Below, piece after piece: positions 31,990 to 33,700 of a stretch of 33,700 nucleotides of DNA. Position 1 is the stretch's first letter. Each line of letters opens with the position of its first letter. Where the stretch lies: NCBI GenBank assembly GCA_910588565.1, contig CAJUPF010000010.1, positions 1 to 33,700 of the forward strand. Reading direction: 5' to 3'. Source of the stretch: an uncultured Lachnospiraceae bacterium. GTDB lineage: Bacteria; Bacillota; Clostridia; Lachnospirales; Lachnospiraceae. The notes under the pieces were generated by a model. The model was not told the origin of the DNA. It worked only from the letters and a program-made list of their open reading frames with translations, and did not search any database. Made by a program: the position numbers and the translations under genes.

Positions 31990-33700
31990 ATTAGAATTGA
32001 GATAGCCCCGGTAGGGGACGGAAACTCCAGACACTGACTTTAATGATACACTGTTTTCATTAGAATTGAGATAGCCCCGGTAGGGGACGGAAACGACTTA
32101 CTCCCAAAGTCTCTATATAGCTCTTCTACGTCTAATTAGAATTGAGATAGCCCCGGTAGGGGACGGAAACGAGGAACTGATAGACGTCGGAATATATCAA
32201 ATTAGAATTGAGATAGCCCCGGTAGGGGACGGAAACAGTTCCGTACTGGATGGCGTCTGGAAAAAACAGTGTACCATTAGAATTGAGATAGCCCCGGTAG
32301 GGGACGGAAACGGCGAGTTAATAGTTCCGAACGAAAAAACAAAGAAAGATTAGAATTGAGATAGCCCCGGTAGGGGACGGAAACGGGACTGAACCCATTC
32401 TTAGGGTTCGAGAACGCCAGTATTAGAATTGAGATAGCCCCGGTAGGGGACGGAAACCATATATGGTATGTTCCATTTGATTTATGCTCATAAAATTAGA
32501 ATTGAGATAGCCCCGGTAGGGGACGGAAACTAAGCTCCCTGCTATCATCTTTGAAGCTTATGCTGTATTAGAATTGAGATAGCCCCGGTAGGGGACGGAA
32601 ACTCGGATTGGTATATTCCGGCATACAACAGTTCCTCATATTAGAATTGAGATAGCCCCGGTAGGGGACGGAAACTGAAGATTTCTCAATTTTCATCTTT
32701 TTTACCTCACATTAGAATTGAGATAGCCCCGGTAGGGGACGGAAACCTTTATCGCGCTTTGTCGTCTCATCTATGCCCAACAGTATTAGAATTGAGATAG
32801 CCCCGGTAGGGGACGGAAACTATATAGGGACTTTGGCAGTAAGTCCACCGCGGAATATATTAGAATTGAGATAGCCCCGGTAGGGGACGGAAACAAGTAA
32901 CGACCAGCTATAATTCACATAACGACCCATTATTAGAATTGAGATAGCCCCGGTAGGGGACGGAAACATTAGCTCACCCCGAACTATTCTTAAGTTTTCC
33001 CCATTAGAATTGAGATAGCCCCGGTAGGGGACGGAAACTTTAATCTCTTTATTAGTTCTACAGCCCTATCCCTTATTAGAATTGAGATAGCCCCGGTAGG
33101 GGACGGAAACGACCAGCTGTAGTTTATATATCTACCAGCTATTCCGATTAGAATTGAGATAGCCCCGGTAGGGGACGGAAACCATATAACTTTTTGAGTT
33201 TCATCATTTTATATTCCTATTAGAATTGAGATAGCCCCGGTAGGGGACGGAAACATGAGAAGCGACCAGCTGTAGTTTACGTATCTACATTAGAATTGAG
33301 ATAGCCCCGGTAGGGGACGGAAACTATATCGGATTGGTATATTCCTACTTCTGGAAGTTCTTATTAGAATTGAGATAGCCCCGGTAGGGGACGGAAACTT
33401 CATGCATTGATTTCATAATATCTACCTTCCTTATTAGAATTGAGATAGCCCCGGTAGGGGACGGAAACATTGACATTGCAAATCGCATAAATGCCGGGTC
33501 ATATTATTAGAATTGAGATAGCCCCGGTAGGGGACGGAAACTTGAAGCTTATTGCTTCAACTGGAAAGGAATAATTCATTAGAATTGAGATAGCCCCGGT
33601 AGGGGACGGAAACACTTTTTGCCCTCTGCATACCCTTCCACACAGTGTATTAGAATTGAGATAGCCCCGGTAGGGGACGGAAACAGTAGAAACGCAATCA
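31990..33700 (+). CRISPR. Type III-A CRISPR array, 24 repeats, continues past the window
   Basis: Twenty-four repeats of 36 nt, all identical by eye, the first at 31990-32025 and the last at 33649-33684; the next spacer is cut by the window end. The repeat begins ATTAGAATTG, contains a CCCC-GGTA-GGGG hairpin and ends in ACGGAAAC, the 8-nt crRNA tag typical of type III. The 23 complete spacers are 33, 40, 30, 39, 37, 37, 37, 36, 37, 35, 38, 38, 37, 35, 36, 36, 36, 34, 38, 34, 37, 36 and 35 nt, a spread usual for type III. Several spacers are related to each other. No spacer was seen to match elsewhere in this window. Confidence 0.99.

Noticed and set aside
31552..32034. A 160-residue minus-strand open frame across csm5 and the first repeat
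   Set aside because: It is antisense to csm5 and the CRISPR leader, with no start signal or homology.
31990..33700. Self-targeting spacers against genes in this window
   Set aside because: Reading the spacers against the window by eye gave no match longer than short chance words; a full genome search would be needed.

Overview
The window reads as chromosomal DNA of a Gram-positive anaerobe of the class Clostridia, most probably a Lachnospiraceae gut commensal (Blautia, Mediterraneibacter or Ruminococcus gnavus-like). This is inferred from several things: the glgC-glgD pair, the strong AGGAGG ribosome binding sites, lipoprotein and signal-peptide styles typical of monoderms, a BspA-like LRR/InlB-repeat surface protein, a DUF1848 protein, an Fe-S aldo/keto reductase, and moderate GC with an AT-rich patch. 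No rRNA, tRNA or transposase gene was recognised.

Layout. 1-1103: a glutamine synthetase lacking its N-terminus. 1213-3775: glgC-glgD (ADP-glucose/glycogen synthesis) behind a structured leader and closed by a strong terminator. 3982-4996: a visibly AT-rich patch with a MarR regulator and a frameshifted GNAT acetyltransferase under a promoter flanked by a perfect 16-bp inverted repeat. 5203-7829: a secreted transglutaminase/LRR/InlB-repeat protein. 7852-9849 (minus): an amidase lipoprotein and an RsuA-type pseudouridine synthase. 9969-10122: an unassigned structured RNA candidate. 10151-12451: tgt overlapping a HipA-like kinase gene. 12676-14013: an HPr domain fused to D-lactate dehydrogenase. 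14014-14158: a nested inverted-repeat element. 14188-18177: a hybrid histidine kinase plus a solute-binding lipoprotein. 18248-20000 (minus): a Spx/ArsC-flavoprotein fusion and a PHP phosphoesterase. 20079-24170: a secreted HExxH protein, the scar of a deleted two-component system, DUF1848, a zinc-ribbon protein and an Fe-S aldo/keto reductase. 24210-25430 (minus): a MATE-like membrane protein.

25515-33700: a type III-A CRISPR-Cas locus, cas6-cas10-csm2-csm3-csm4-csm5, then a short leader and an array of 24 identical 36-nt repeats with 23 complete spacers that runs off the end of the window. Cas10 keeps both the HD nuclease motif and the GGDD cyclase motif, and Csm3 keeps its catalytic Asp, so the effector looks active. 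No cas1, cas2, csm6 or other ring-nucleotide effector lies in the window.

The most striking hidden structure is in the spacers. Eight of the 23 fall into three families that match each other imperfectly, with differences that are largely synonymous when translated. These point to repeated sampling of the same diverging protein genes in related mobile elements, sometimes from opposite strands. Three further spacers look antisense to Shine-Dalgarno/ATG start regions. The most unusual gene is the HPr-D-lactate dehydrogenase fusion, which keeps HPr His15 but has Asn at the position of regulatory Ser46.
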